Below, in pieces: positions 35,315 through 43,864 of a DNA stretch of 64,000 nt. The stretch lies in the NCBI GenBank assembly GCA_036272055.1, contig DATAZL010000053.1, forward strand, positions 218,972 through 282,971. Direction: 5' to 3'. Made by a program: the position numbers and the translations under genes. The notes under the pieces were generated by a model. That model searched no databases. It had not been told where the DNA came from and saw only the letters and a program-made list of their open reading frames with translations. Positions within the stretch are counted from its first letter, which is position 1. Every line of letters begins with the position of its first letter. Origin of the DNA: DASZVB01 sp036272055. Lineage in GTDB: Bacteria; Myxococcota_A; Polyangia; Polyangiales; Polyangiaceae.

Positions 35315-36267
35315 CCGGGGCGACCCGCAAGATCGTCATCGCGCTCCTCCTGGGCGTGCTCCTTTACGGCGCGTACATCGCGTACACCGGCTTCAGCTCG
35401 ATCGCCGAGAGCCTCGGCTCGTTTCACTGGAGCGCGTTCTTCTTCGCGGTCTGCCTCGCGACCCTGAACTACCTGCTCCGCTTCCTGCGCTGGGAGATCT
35501 ACCTCGGGATCCTCGGGATAAAGATCCCGAAGGTCGACAGCCTGCTCGCGTTCCTGTCCGGCTTCGTCCTGACAGTGACGCCGGGCAAGGTCGGCGAGGT
35601 GTTCAAGAGTGCGATCCTCGCTCAGACCCACGGGATCCCCATCGCGCGCACCGCACCCATCGTCATCGCGGAGCGTCTCTCCGATCTCATCGGCGTCGTG
35701 CTCCTCATCGTGCTCGGGAGCACCGGGTTCGCGTCGGGGTTGCCGTGGGCCATCGCGGGCACCTGCGTGGTGCTCTTCGGGCTGGCGCTCATCGTGTGGG
35801 AGAAGCCGCTCGACCTCGCGCTGTCGTTCGTACAGAAGCACCAGAAATTCGGTCGCTTCGAACCGAAGCTCCGCGAAGCCGTCGTGAGCCTGCGCCTGCT
35901 CTGCCGGCCGAGCACGCTCGGGCCGCCGCTCGTGCTCTCGGTGCTCGCCTGGTCGAGCGAGGGGGTCGCGCTCTGGGTGCTCTTGAAAGGCTTCTCGGCG
36001 TCCGCGCCGCTCGTGCTCTCGGTCTTCTTCTACGAGACGGCGTCGCTCGCCGGCGCGCTGATCCCGGTGCCCGGCGGTCTCGGCATCGTCGAGACGATGC
36101 TCCGCGAGCAACTCGTCGTGCTCGGCGGCGTCGCGAAAGCGACCGCGACGTCGAGCATGATCCTCGTCCGCTTCGCGACGCTCTGGTGGGCGGTCCTGGT
36201 CGGGTTCATCGCGCTCGCGATTCTTCGACGCCGTCACGCCGTGCTGCGCGCCGTGCCCGTCGTTTAG
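35311..36267 (+). CDS. Flippase-like (UPF0104/lysylphosphatidylglycerol synthase TM) membrane protein
   Basis: A 318-residue polytopic membrane protein from ATG 35311 with about eight transmembrane helices. The signature of the flippase-like domain is visible: SFHWSAFFFAVCLATLNYLLRFLRWEIYLGI, FLSGFVLTVTPGKVGEVFKSAIL, AERLSDLIGVVLLIVLG and LIPVPGGLGIVETML. Members move glycolipids or lipid-linked sugars across the cytoplasmic membrane or form the TM part of MprF; there is no synthase domain here. The overlapping 60-residue membrane protein gene precedes it. It converges on rluD, with a hairpin between. Confidence 0.85.
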   Translation: MTGATRKIVIALLLGVLLYGAYIAYTGFSSIAESLGSFHWSAFFFAVCLATLNYLLRFLRWEIYLGILGIKIPKVDSLLAFLSGFVLTVTPGKVGEVFKSAILAQTHGIPIARTAPIVIAERLSDLIGVVLLIVLGSTGFASGLPWAIAGTCVVLFGLALIVWEKPLDLALSFVQKHQKFGRFEPKLREAVVSLRLLCRPSTLGPPLVLSVLAWSSEGVALWVLLKGFSASAPLVLSVFFYETASLAGALIPVPGGLGIVETMLREQLVVLGGVAKATATSSMILVRFATLWWAVLVGFIALAILRRRHAVLRAVPVV

Positions 36268-36274
36268 CGCAACA

Positions 36275-36304
36275 CCGCGCACGTATCGCGGCGCAGCGGT
36301 TTTT
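36275..36304 (+). terminator. Candidate terminator after the flippase-like gene
   Basis: CCGCG (36275-36279), seven-base loop, CGCGG (36287-36291), then after eight bases a run of five T (36300-36304). The hairpin lies between convergent genes. The distance to the T run is larger than classical, so this is moderate evidence. Confidence 0.4.
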
Positions 36305-37313
36305 ACGTGCCGCGGCGGTCGTGCAGGCCGGGCCAGGGGGCGCGCAGTTGCTCGAGGGCGAGCTGCATGTCGGCAGGGAGCGGCGATTCGAAGCGCACCC
36401 GCTCCCCGCTCACCGGATGCGTGAATCCGAGCACCGCGGCGTGGAGCGCCTGCCGCCCGAGCTCCGTCGCGACGGCGGCGAGCCGCGGATCGGAAGGGAG
36501 CTTTCCGTAGACCTTGTCGGAAAGAATCGGCGTCCCCTTCTGCTCCGACAGGTGCACGCGGATCTGATGCGTGCGGCCCGTCTCGAGCCGGCACGAGAGC
36601 AGCGCGGCGCGGCCTCCCGCGAGTACCTCGTCCAGCGCGACGTGAGTGACGGCATGCCGGCCGCGGTCCGTCTTGCTCGTGAATTTTCTCCGCGCCGACG
36701 GATGCCGGGCGTGGAGTGACTCGATGCGACCCGGCGCCGGAATGCCGACGGTGATCGCGCGGTAGACGCGCTCGACGGAATGCTCGGCGAGCTGCGTCTT
36801 CAGCCCTTCGCGCGCCCGATCGCTCTTCGCCACGACGAGCACGCCGCTCGTGTTCTTGTCGATGCGATGCACGATGCCGGGCCGGAGATGCCCCATCGGA
36901 TCGCGTTCGTCGAAGACGCCGCGCTCGAACCCGCCGCGCGCGAGGAGACCCGCGACGAGCGTACGGTCCCAATTTCCGCGACCGGGGTGCACGACGATCC
37001 CCGACGGCTTGTCGACGACGAGGAGCTCCGCATCCTCGTAGAGGACGTCGAAGGGGACGCTCGCGTCGGGCACGACGTCGGTGGGCGGCGGCGCGCCGGG
37101 CTCCACCTCGATGACGTCGCCTGCACGCACCTCGTCCTTCGGACGACAGACCACGCCGCCGACGAGGACACGGCCCTCCTCGATCCAGCGCTGCACGGTG
37201 GCGCGCGACATCTCGAGCAGCGGCGGCAGGACCTTGTCGATCCGGGAGCGTCGCTGCCCTTCTGCCACCACGAATCGAACGGGCGCAGCCACGCGACCCG
37301 GCATTTCCGGCAC
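36303..37313 (-). CDS. rluD: 23S rRNA pseudouridine synthase, RluA/RluD family
   Basis: A 336-residue enzyme: S4 domain in residues about 15-75 (RRSRIDKVLPPLLEMSRATVQRWIEEGRVLVGG) and catalytic domain with HRIDKNTSGVLVVAKSD, where the Asp is the nucleophile. Later motifs GRTHQIRVHLS and a typical QALHAAVLGFTHPVSGE end are present. The length and S4 domain match RluD, which modifies helix 69 of 23S rRNA (positions 1911, 1915, 1917). It follows a small conserved gene by 14 bases. Site specificity is inferred from family only. Confidence 0.93.
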   Translation of the reverse strand: MPEMPGRVAAPVRFVVAEGQRRSRIDKVLPPLLEMSRATVQRWIEEGRVLVGGVVCRPKDEVRAGDVIEVEPGAPPPTDVVPDASVPFDVLYEDAELLVVDKPSGIVVHPGRGNWDRTLVAGLLARGGFERGVFDERDPMGHLRPGIVHRIDKNTSGVLVVAKSDRAREGLKTQLAEHSVERVYRAITVGIPAPGRIESLHARHPSARRKFTSKTDRGRHAVTHVALDEVLAGGRAALLSCRLETGRTHQIRVHLSEQKGTPILSDKVYGKLPSDPRLAAVATELGRQALHAAVLGFTHPVSGERVRFESPLPADMQLALEQLRAPWPGLHDRRGT

Positions 37314-37327
37314 TTGGATCGGAGCGC

Positions 37328-37591
37328 CTACCAGAGCTTGCTCTTGATGTGCGCTTTCGACCTGATGAGGATGTCGACGAGCGCCCGATCGTAGAAGTTT
37401 CGCTGATAGAGCTGCGGCGCGACGCGGCTCTTGTAGAGCGCACGGCCTTCTTCGATCTCCTCGGTCAGCTCCTGGAACAGGTTGTCGTGCTCGATGCCTC
37501 GAACGATCTTCTCTTCGTTGTAGAGCGACAGATCACTCGCGATGGCCCTCGCCAGGCGGCGTGCCGCCTCCTCCGTCTCGATCAATGGCAT
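37328..37591 (-). CDS. Small conserved protein of unknown function
   Basis: An 87-residue cytoplasmic protein: IETEEAARRLARAIASDLSLYNEEKIVRGIEHDNLFQELTEEIEEGRALYKSRVAPQ, then NFYDRALVDILIRSKAHIKSKLW. It is almost fully helical and has no membrane segment or metal motif. It sits between the membrane glycosyltransferase gene (four bases) and rluD (14 bases). I recall similar short proteins near rluD in deltaproteobacteria but cannot name a function. Confidence 0.7.
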   Translation of the reverse strand: MPLIETEEAARRLARAIASDLSLYNEEKIVRGIEHDNLFQELTEEIEEGRALYKSRVAPQLYQRNFYDRALVDILIRSKAHIKSKLW

Positions 37592-37595
37592 GCGA

Positions 37596-39002
37596 CTACG
37601 GCTCCTTCGAGTCAGTATCCCCCGTCTCTTCTTCCGCTGTCAAAGCAGTTCCCGCGAGCGCGACGAGCGCCGGGAAGCAAACGAGCGAGTAGCGGCCCGC
37701 GCCGAAGAACGCCGCATGCGTAAGTGCGGTCGCGAAGACGGTGCTCGCGGCGAGCGCCGCGGCGGGGTGGTTCGTCAGCTTTCGACCGAGCATCACCGCG
37801 CTGACGACGACGCCCATGTGGGCAATCCACGCCGATCGCACCACGAGCCAGGCCGCTGACGCTCCCGACACCGTCCGGCGAGCCTTTCCCCGCGGGCCCG
37901 GAATACGCGCCAGCGCGAAGAGGCTCGCGAGCACGATGAGCCGCTGAAAGAGCGTCTCGACCACGCCGAGTAGGGTCTTCGCGCGCTCGTCGAAGGCCGC
38001 CGGGTTCGATGAGTGGAGATAGAAGCCGGCCGCGCCCGCGTAGTCGAACGTGTCACCGAGCTTCTTCGGAATCAGCGCCAGCCAGCGCAACGGCTCCTCG
38101 GCGATGTCTCTCTTGCCGGCCGCAAGAAAGCAGGCGTCCTTGGCCGCCTCGTCCCAGACCGTTCGACATTCGGCGGGCACCCCGAGCTTCTCGATGGGGA
38201 CGAACGAGCCGGTCGCGCCCGGCGCGGCCCCAATGAACAGATTCCACCCGGCGTTGACGCTCACGAGGGCGCAGGAGTGCATGCGCTCACAGTTGCGAAG
38301 CGTCCACGGCAGGCACACCGAGACTGCGCCGGCGGTGACGGCGACGGCCACGACGGCACGCCACCGCGGCGCGTCCGCGCCTGCGGCGAGAAAGCCGTAG
38401 AGCGGCGCGAGCAGGAGCGACTGAGGACGAACCAGTGTCGCGGCTCCCAGGGTGAGCGCGAGCGCGACGAGATACGGCCAGCGGGTCCGTCCGCCGTCGC
38501 GAGCACCGACCACGAACCACGCCGCAACGGCGAGAAGAGACGCGGTCACCCCCTCCGTCATGAGGGCGGGCGTGTAGAGTACGAGGCCCGGGTGCAAGGC
38601 GAAGGCGAGCGCTGCCGTCGCGGCACCGGCGCGCGACGCTGCCGTCGCTGCGACGCGATGGACGGCGAAGGCGGCCACCGCACCGAGCAGTGCGTTCGCG
38701 ATCATCGCGGCGACCGGTTGCTCCCCGAACACCGCGTACAACCCGGCGACCAGACCGGGATAGCCGACCGGATAGTGCGCCGCGTACGTCACTGTGCCGT
38801 CGGGCCAGAGCCAGGTGTACCCGAGGCCGCGCGCGATCCGTCGAGCCACGATCTCGTAGAAGCGACCGTCCTCGGCGGGCGGAAAACGCCCGCTCGCCCA
38901 CAGCACCGTGACGAGCCGCACGGAGAGTGCCAGCGCCGCCGCCGTCACGCCGTCGAACGCGGGCGGCCGGACCGCGCGCGCCCGGACGTCGTTCGCGCTC
39001 AT
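37596..39002 (-). CDS. Polytopic membrane glycosyltransferase, GT39/ArnT-like
   Basis: A 468-residue protein from ATG 39002, which overlaps the maf stop by four bases. The first periplasmic loop has PAEDGRFYEIVARRIARGLGYTW, the acidic site (ED) used by GT-C enzymes, followed by 9-11 transmembrane helices (e.g. MIANALLGAVAAFAVHR, TASLLAVAAWFVV, VAVAVTAGAVSVCLP). Such enzymes transfer sugars from polyprenyl phosphate donors to proteins or lipids at the periplasmic face. The acceptor is unknown. The maf-glycosyltransferase-small protein-rluD order suggests one operon. Confidence 0.82.
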   Translation of the reverse strand: MSANDVRARAVRPPAFDGVTAAALALSVRLVTVLWASGRFPPAEDGRFYEIVARRIARGLGYTWLWPDGTVTYAAHYPVGYPGLVAGLYAVFGEQPVAAMIANALLGAVAAFAVHRVAATAASRAGAATAALAFALHPGLVLYTPALMTEGVTASLLAVAAWFVVGARDGGRTRWPYLVALALTLGAATLVRPQSLLLAPLYGFLAAGADAPRWRAVVAVAVTAGAVSVCLPWTLRNCERMHSCALVSVNAGWNLFIGAAPGATGSFVPIEKLGVPAECRTVWDEAAKDACFLAAGKRDIAEEPLRWLALIPKKLGDTFDYAGAAGFYLHSSNPAAFDERAKTLLGVVETLFQRLIVLASLFALARIPGPRGKARRTVSGASAAWLVVRSAWIAHMGVVVSAVMLGRKLTNHPAAALAASTVFATALTHAAFFGAGRYSLVCFPALVALAGTALTAEEETGDTDSKEP

Positions 39003-39625
39003 CGCGCGGCTCGTGGAAATCCGGGTAAGAGACCGAGCTCGACGAGATCGCCCACGACCTCGCACGCGGGGAGACCGACGACGTTCGAGAACGAGCCATC
39101 GATCTTCTCGACGAGGAACGCGCCGATCCCCTGCGCGGCGTAAGCGCCGGCCTTGTCGAGCCCCTCGTGCGTCGCGGCGTACCGCGCGACGAGCTCCGGC
39201 CTCGCGGCGCGCATCGTGACCCGCGTGTCCACGGTGCGCTCGATGAGCCTACCGCCCGCGATTCCGCCCACCTGGATGGCGTAGCGAGTGCGGACGACGT
39301 GCGCTCTGCCGACGATCCGCGACAGGAGCACGACTGCGTCGGCCTCGTCGCGCGGCTTGCCGAGGATGTCTCCGTCGACCACGACGATGGTGTCCGCGAC
39401 GACGATCGCCGGCGCATCGCCCGGTGTCGCGAGCTTCGCGGCGGCCGCGGCGAGCTTGTCGCGCACGACGCGCAACAAGTACGCGTCGGTGTCCTCGGCG
39501 CCATGAGGCGTCTCGTCCACGCTGCCGACGACCACGACGATGGGCACGCCGAGGCCCGTGAGAATCTCACGCCGCCGCGGCGAACCGGAGCCGAGAACCA
39601 GGGGATGCGCTTCCGAGATGACCAT
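38999..39625 (-). CDS. maf: Maf-family nucleotide pyrophosphatase
   Basis: A 208-residue protein from ATG 39623-39625 with the Maf N terminus LVLGSGSPRRREIL and VVADTIVVVDGDILGKP and the C-terminal motif EGLDKAGAYAAQGIGAFLVEKIDGSFSNVVGLP. Maf proteins hydrolyse non-canonical or modified nucleoside triphosphates and affect septum formation. An in-frame upstream extension to 40036 would overlap the divergent outer-membrane gene and is rejected. Its stop overlaps the membrane glycosyltransferase start. Confidence 0.95.
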   Translation of the reverse strand: MVISEAHPLVLGSGSPRRREILTGLGVPIVVVVGSVDETPHGAEDTDAYLLRVVRDKLAAAAAKLATPGDAPAIVVADTIVVVDGDILGKPRDEADAVVLLSRIVGRAHVVRTRYAIQVGGIAGGRLIERTVDTRVTMRAARPELVARYAATHEGLDKAGAYAAQGIGAFLVEKIDGSFSNVVGLPACEVVGDLVELGLLPGFPRAAR

Positions 39626-39731
39626 GTGCGTCGTGAGCCGGCACGCGACCGGGGCCGGAGGATTGGCCCGGACAAGTCGCGCCGGCAAGCCTCCGTTGAC
39701 ACACCCGGGGATGGGCGACGCCGCGCAGCTC

Positions 39732-39745
39732 GATAGAGCTCTATC
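39732..39745. promoter_or_regulatory. 14-bp perfect palindrome upstream of the outer-membrane protein gene
   Basis: GATAGAGCTCTATC, 47 bases before the ATG at 39792, in the divergent region between maf and that gene. It is followed by GGGCTACCGAG (39747-39757), which also occurs at 21927-21937 upstream of the TATAGC motif near mazG. A regulator-binding site is possible. Confidence 0.4.
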
Positions 39746-39791
39746 CGGGCTACCGAGAGTCGCTCTAAGGTCCTCGTTGCCCGGACCTCGC

Positions 39792-40859
39792 ATGAACGGA
39801 ACGTCGACCAGAACGTGCGCGGCAATGCTGGCAAGCCTTGCCCTGCTCGCCGGCGTCCGCGACGCGCAAGCGGCAGGGTGTTCACCGAGCACGCTGCAGT
39901 CGACGTGCTTCGACGCCGACACGCTCGCGACGCCCTTCGCGCCGAGCGACTTCTTCATGCTCTCGAGGCCGCGAGCGATGGCGGCGAACTCATGGTCGCT
40001 CGGGCTCGATCTGACGGCGCTCCATCGCCCGGTCACGTTGCGCGTCCCCTCCCCCGATCCACGCGGGCGCGAGCTCGACGTGGTCGGCGAGCTCTTCGAC
40101 GGAACGCTCGCCGTCGCGGGCTCGCCGCTCCGTCATCTGGAGCTCGGCGCGGCTCTTCCGTTCTCGCTCTATCGCACCGGCACCGGCCTCACCGGCGTCA
40201 CGTCGCAGACGGGCCCCGGCCTGCCCCGCTCCGCGTTTCGCGATCTCAGGTTCGGCGCCGGCTACGACATCTTTCAGGCCCTTCTCGACGGAGGGAGCAC
40301 CGTGGTGAACGGGCTCGTCCGTCTCGACTTCTCCTTGCCGACCGGGCAATCGGGCTCGTTCGCCGGCGAGCGTTCCGTCGTCACCGAGCCCGCCCTGGAC
40401 GTCGGACTCACGAGCGGCAGATTCTTCGCCTCGGTGGAGGAGCGGGTTCGCCTGCGCGAGCCGGTCACGTTCGGCAGCGAGCTCCTCGGCACTCAATGGC
40501 TGTCGGCGCTCGGCGTCGGCGTCGACGTGCTCGACCACGAGCGTCTGCGCGTCGGCGTCGAAGCCGACGTCGCGCCGTACCTCGCGTCGCGGGGCCGCAC
40601 GTTCCCCGACGGCACGCGCGTCGAGGCCGCGACGCTCGTGCCCGCCGAATGGATGCTCTCCGTGCGCACGCGGCTCGATCACTACGTGCTCGGACTCGGA
40701 GGCGGCACCGGGATCCCGCTCTCGAGCGAGACCCGCGTCGATGCTACCGGCGCGAAGACGAGCGATTCGTTCGCGTCCGTGACGACGCCCTCCTACCGCT
40801 TCGCACTCACCGTCCGCTACGTGCTGCCGACCAGCTCGCCTTCAGACGCCACGCCGTGA
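39792..40859 (+). CDS. Outer-membrane beta-barrel protein
   Basis: A 355-residue exported protein: signal sequence MLASLALLAGVRDAQA, then a pair of cysteines (GCSPSTLQSTCFDADT) and a long run of amphipathic strands with glycine and aromatic residues (WSLGLDLTALHRPVTLR, LELGAALPFSLYRTG, GLVRLDFSLPTG, YRFALTVRYVLP). The ending in an aromatic-hydrophobic strand YRFALTVRYVLP is typical for BAM substrates. The N-terminal part resembles the barrel of myxobacterial OmpA-like proteins, but there is no OmpA C-terminal domain. It converges with the polysaccharide export gene. Confidence 0.72.
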   Translation: MNGTSTRTCAAMLASLALLAGVRDAQAAGCSPSTLQSTCFDADTLATPFAPSDFFMLSRPRAMAANSWSLGLDLTALHRPVTLRVPSPDPRGRELDVVGELFDGTLAVAGSPLRHLELGAALPFSLYRTGTGLTGVTSQTGPGLPRSAFRDLRFGAGYDIFQALLDGGSTVVNGLVRLDFSLPTGQSGSFAGERSVVTEPALDVGLTSGRFFASVEERVRLREPVTFGSELLGTQWLSALGVGVDVLDHERLRVGVEADVAPYLASRGRTFPDGTRVEAATLVPAEWMLSVRTRLDHYVLGLGGGTGIPLSSETRVDATGAKTSDSFASVTTPSYRFALTVRYVLPTSSPSDATP

Positions 40860-40884
40860 GCACTCGCCGCGGTGGGCGCACCCC

Positions 40885-41490
40885 TCAGAAGATGCGCTCC
40901 TCGATGTAAATCTGGTCGCCGGCCTGGAGCATGATGTCGGTCGAGCGCCCCTCCATGATCGAATCGACGCTGATGACGACCGTCTTCAGCCCGGTCTTCG
41001 TCTTCCGGGTCAGGTTCACGTGGTCCTTCTTCGCGATCGCGCTGAAGCCGCCCGCCATCGAGATCGCTCGCACTAGGGTGAGGCCGGGGAAGAAGGGGTA
41101 GCTCCCCACGCGAGCGATCTGCCCGAGGATCAGGATGTGCTTGCTCGAGTACTCGCGAACGCGGATGAGCACGCTCGGATCGCTGAGGATCTTCTCCTCG
41201 ATCATCCGCTTGCGGATCAGATCGGAGATCTCCTGCGGCTCCAGCCCTTCCACGTGCACGCGGTGCACGTACGGGAGGTTCACGAAGCCGTCGGGCGCGA
41301 TCTGATACTCGGTCGGTAGATCTCGCTCACCGATGATCTGCATCGTGAAGACGTCACCCGCGCCGACGCTCGTGCTCTCGCTCGGGGGCGGCAGATGCAC
41401 CCGCGAGTTGTCGATCCTCGGACCGCAGTTAGCAGCCGAAAGAGCGATGACGAGAGCGAACGGGAGAAGGCGCCGGTGGATTCGTCGCAC
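40885..41490 (-). CDS. Short Wza-like polysaccharide export lipoprotein
   Basis: A 201-residue lipoprotein from GTG 41490 with the lipobox in SAANC. Residues about 45-125 are the polysaccharide export domain (GAGDVFTMQIIGERDLPTEYQIAPDGFVNLPYVHRVHVEGL; IRVREYSSKHILILGQIARVGSYPF) followed by one SLBB domain (LTLVRAISMAGGFSAIAKKDHVNLTRK). Wza of E. coli has about 380 residues and a C-terminal helix that spans the outer membrane; that part is missing here. Myxobacteria use such short Wza proteins together with separate outer-membrane barrels, one of which is encoded six bases upstream. Role: outer-membrane/periplasmic channel for a secreted polysaccharide. Confidence 0.88.
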   Translation of the reverse strand: MRRIHRRLLPFALVIALSAANCGPRIDNSRVHLPPPSESTSVGAGDVFTMQIIGERDLPTEYQIAPDGFVNLPYVHRVHVEGLEPQEISDLIRKRMIEEKILSDPSVLIRVREYSSKHILILGQIARVGSYPFFPGLTLVRAISMAGGFSAIAKKDHVNLTRKTKTGLKTVVISVDSIMEGRSTDIMLQAGDQIYIEERIF

Positions 41491-41496
41491 GATCGA

Positions 41497-42939
41497 TTAC
41501 AGGAACCAGCGCACGCCCAGGTAGACCTGGTAGCGCTTGAAATAGAGATCGTCGCCGCCGCCGTCCCCCGGCCCGGGCGCCAGAGCGTACACGCGGTGCT
41601 CGAGCTCGGCGTCGTAGCGGAACGTTGCGTTGATACCGACGGTAGCCGCGACGCGGTACTCGAGGAACGCGACGGCATCGACGCGGTTCTCTTCTTCCCC
41701 GTTCGCTTGCGGAAGCGCGGTGGTGGAGCCTGCGGGCGCCGCGAAGAACGTGGGCGGGCGCGTGATGTGACTCAGACCACCGGTGAGCGAGAGCACGAAC
41801 CGCTCGCCGAAGAAGTAGGCGATGCTCGCGTAGCCACGATCACGCTGATAGAACGTGCCGAGGTAGCTGGACGCGAAGTTCCGCGTGTAGCCGAGCGCCA
41901 CCGACGAGAGCCCCGCCGGCTGAACGCCGCCCACCGGAAGGCTGTTCTGCGGGCTCGGATACCACGTGATCTGCGCCTGGCCGATGGCGCTGTCGTAATT
42001 CTGAGTCGGCCCGGACTTGGGCGTGTAAAAGGTCCCTGCCCAGCCGATCATCCCGAGGAGACCGAAGTAGTTCGAGATGAGGCCGTTCAGGCCGATCTCG
42101 CTGTCGATCGTCTCGCCGTCGCCGAGCGTGGCCGGCGAGTTCGAGTCGGTGTAGCGGAGCCAGCTCACGTTGCCGCGATAGAGCAGCGCGGTGCGGGGAA
42201 GGAACTTCCACGAGCCGGCGAGCTGGAGGGTGTGCTTGATGTTGTCGAGGATCGTGAAGTCGTGGCTCTCGAAGATCGTCGCGTTCGCCTGATAGCCGAG
42301 GCGATAACTGAAGAGCCCGCCGCCCGGACGGAAGCTGATGCCTGCGCCGCCGCGGATGTTATCGCGCTTGAACGCGTTCGCGGTGTCGGGGTCGTTGGAC
42401 GCCTCGATCACGCGATTGTAGTCGGCCGAGATGTCGCCCCCCCAGGTCCGACCCGGGAAGATGTTCAACATGAACCCGGCGGTCGCCGCGACGTCGTCCT
42501 GATTCGAAAGCTTGCTCGAGCTACCGTCGCCGGCGGGGAACAGCGCGCTGTAGCTCGCTGAGATGTGGGCGTTCAGCGTGAGCGGAGGGAGCGCGCCGCC
42601 ACCCTCCGCGCCCGCGCGGGCGCCTCGGGACTGAAGAGACAGGGACGGCGTGATGCGCAGACGGAACGCGTCCAGCACCGGCTCGTCGACTGTCACCGTC
42701 CGGGGCGCGACACCGTCCGCGGGAAGCGCTGGGACCTTGGCGTTGACGCCGGCCGCCTGAAAGTAGTTGGAGTCGTAGCCACCCTCGGCGGCGATGCCGG
42801 GATGTAGCTCGAAGTTGCCGGTCTTGACGCCCTGTCCTTCGACGAGGCGCGCATCGGACAAGAACGCCTGCGCGTATGTAGTGGGGGCGTGGCTGGCGTA
42901 GGCGAGTGCCATGGCCGCAATGAGGAAGCGGGGCTTCAT
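41497..42939 (-). CDS. Outer-membrane barrel, probable Wzp-type polysaccharide porin
   Basis: A 480-residue exported protein: signal peptide ending TTYAQA, then 16-18 predicted beta strands rich in aromatic residues (NFELHPGIAAEGGYDSNYF, RLRITPSLSLQS, LNAHISASYSALFPAG, FSYRLGYQANATIFE, YQVYLGVRWFL). The last residue is Leu after Trp-Phe, a typical outer-membrane end. The family resembles the EpsX/Wzp barrels of Myxococcus that pair with helix-less Wza proteins, although this is judged from architecture and neighbours only. It is six bases upstream of the Wza-like gene and follows the 199-residue secreted protein by 50 bases, so probably one transcript. Confidence 0.75.
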   Translation of the reverse strand: MKPRFLIAAMALAYASHAPTTYAQAFLSDARLVEGQGVKTGNFELHPGIAAEGGYDSNYFQAAGVNAKVPALPADGVAPRTVTVDEPVLDAFRLRITPSLSLQSRGARAGAEGGGALPPLTLNAHISASYSALFPAGDGSSSKLSNQDDVAATAGFMLNIFPGRTWGGDISADYNRVIEASNDPDTANAFKRDNIRGGAGISFRPGGGLFSYRLGYQANATIFESHDFTILDNIKHTLQLAGSWKFLPRTALLYRGNVSWLRYTDSNSPATLGDGETIDSEIGLNGLISNYFGLLGMIGWAGTFYTPKSGPTQNYDSAIGQAQITWYPSPQNSLPVGGVQPAGLSSVALGYTRNFASSYLGTFYQRDRGYASIAYFFGERFVLSLTGGLSHITRPPTFFAAPAGSTTALPQANGEEENRVDAVAFLEYRVAATVGINATFRYDAELEHRVYALAPGPGDGGGDDLYFKRYQVYLGVRWFL

Positions 42940-42982
42940 CGTGACTGATCCTTCCAGTGCTCTTTTAAGCTTTTATGGCGAT

Positions 42983-42998
42983 CCGCTGTTTACAGCGG
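42983..42998 (-). other. Hairpin overlapping the stop codon between two export-locus genes
   Basis: CCGCTG-TTTA-CAGCGG, a perfect six-bp stem spanning the stop codon (42990-42992) of the secreted-protein gene, upstream of the barrel gene. It could attenuate readthrough, but no T tract follows. Confidence 0.4.
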
Positions 42999-43589
42999 AG
43001 GGCTCGCGAGCACTGGAGGCTCACTGATGATCTCAGGATCGTTTCCGAGCTGGTCCGTGTTGTTGTCCGGAATGTTCGGATCGATCGTCAATGACACCTG
43101 TGATTCGCCGATGAACCCGGCTTCTTCACCGATGCACTGATTCGCTTCTTTCACGAGCTGATCGACGCGGTCCTTGAGAACCTGCAGGATCATGAACTCG
43201 TGGCGAGCGCGATCCTTATCGTGCCCCGAGACTGCGGCAGAGAGCGTCGTCGCGCGGTCCTTGCCGGAGCGCGACGCGACATCGATCTGGTTGAGCTTGT
43301 CGTTCAGACAGAGCGTCTTCACGACGTCGCGTGCGGCGCGCGCTTGCTCGAGCGCGGAGCGGACCGTCGTCACGCTCTGATCCATGCGAGAGATGTATCC
43401 GTGAGCGAGCGTCATCTGCTGCTCGGGCGGAAGGTCCACTTCACGAGGTGCCTCTATGGCGGCGGTGGGCGCGCCGAAGAGGCTGGCAGTCGGACTGAGC
43501 ACGCTCCCCGTACGCGCCGCGGCAACGCTAAAGACGCCTAGCGTCATAGCGCCGGCGACGAGCAGCCCAGTCATCTTGATCAAGCGCAT
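42990..43589 (-). CDS. Secreted helical protein of unknown function
   Basis: A 199-residue exported protein: signal peptide MRLIKMTGLLVAGAMTLGVFSVAAA. The mature part is helical: QQMTLAHGYISRMDQSVTTVRSALEQARAARDVVKTLCLNDKLNQIDVA, then KDRATTLSAAVSGHDKDRARHEFMILQVLKDRVDQLVKEANQCIGEE, with two cysteines that could pair; the C terminus is acidic and disordered (SLTIDPNIPDNN). A good promoter and ribosome-binding site precede it, so it may be the first gene of the export operon. No family recognised. Confidence 0.75.
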   Translation of the reverse strand: MRLIKMTGLLVAGAMTLGVFSVAAARTGSVLSPTASLFGAPTAAIEAPREVDLPPEQQMTLAHGYISRMDQSVTTVRSALEQARAARDVVKTLCLNDKLNQIDVASRSGKDRATTLSAAVSGHDKDRARHEFMILQVLKDRVDQLVKEANQCIGEEAGFIGESQVSLTIDPNIPDNNTDQLGNDPEIISEPPVLASPPL

Positions 43590-43841
43590 CGGCAGAAGCC
43601 TCCCTCGGCAAAGTCGCGACGAAGTCGACCGGAGTATAGGAGAGCCTGATCTTTCGTGTCAACGCGACCAACGCGACGAAAAGCCTTTAGGTTTCTCGGC
43701 TCTACGGCAAGCGTCGGGTAGCTGCGCATCGACGGGTCCGATGCGGGGCACCACGCCGAAATTCACGGGGAAGCGACACCCCGGGTAGCCGGTTGCCGCA
43801 GCGCCTCCTTGGGGGCGCTGGCCCCGGCCGGCGGTCGCGCA
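43590..43841. other. Intergenic region between the export genes and the GltG-like gene
   Basis: Holds the promoter of the secreted-protein gene (43633-43662), its leader and ribosome site (GAGGGAGGC, 43598-43606), and a possible second hairpin GCGCC-TCCTTGG-GGGCGC (43801-43818). No coding signal. Confidence 0.5.
43633..43662 (-). promoter_or_regulatory. Sigma-70-type promoter of the export operon
   Basis: On the minus strand: -35 TTGACA (43662-43657), 18-base spacer, -10 TATACT (43638-43633). Predicted start near 43626, giving a leader of about 37 bases with GAGGGAGGC before the ATG at 43589. Confidence 0.7.
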
Positions 43842-43860
43842 CCGCGGCATCACGCCGCGG
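43842..43860 (-). terminator. Hairpin at the end of the Glt/Nfs-like operon
   Basis: CCGCGGC-ATCAC-GCCGCGG, a perfect seven-bp stem five bases past the stop codon of the GltG-like gene. It probably ends the transcript or protects its 3' end; no T run follows. Confidence 0.5.
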
Positions 43861-43864
43861 CCCG

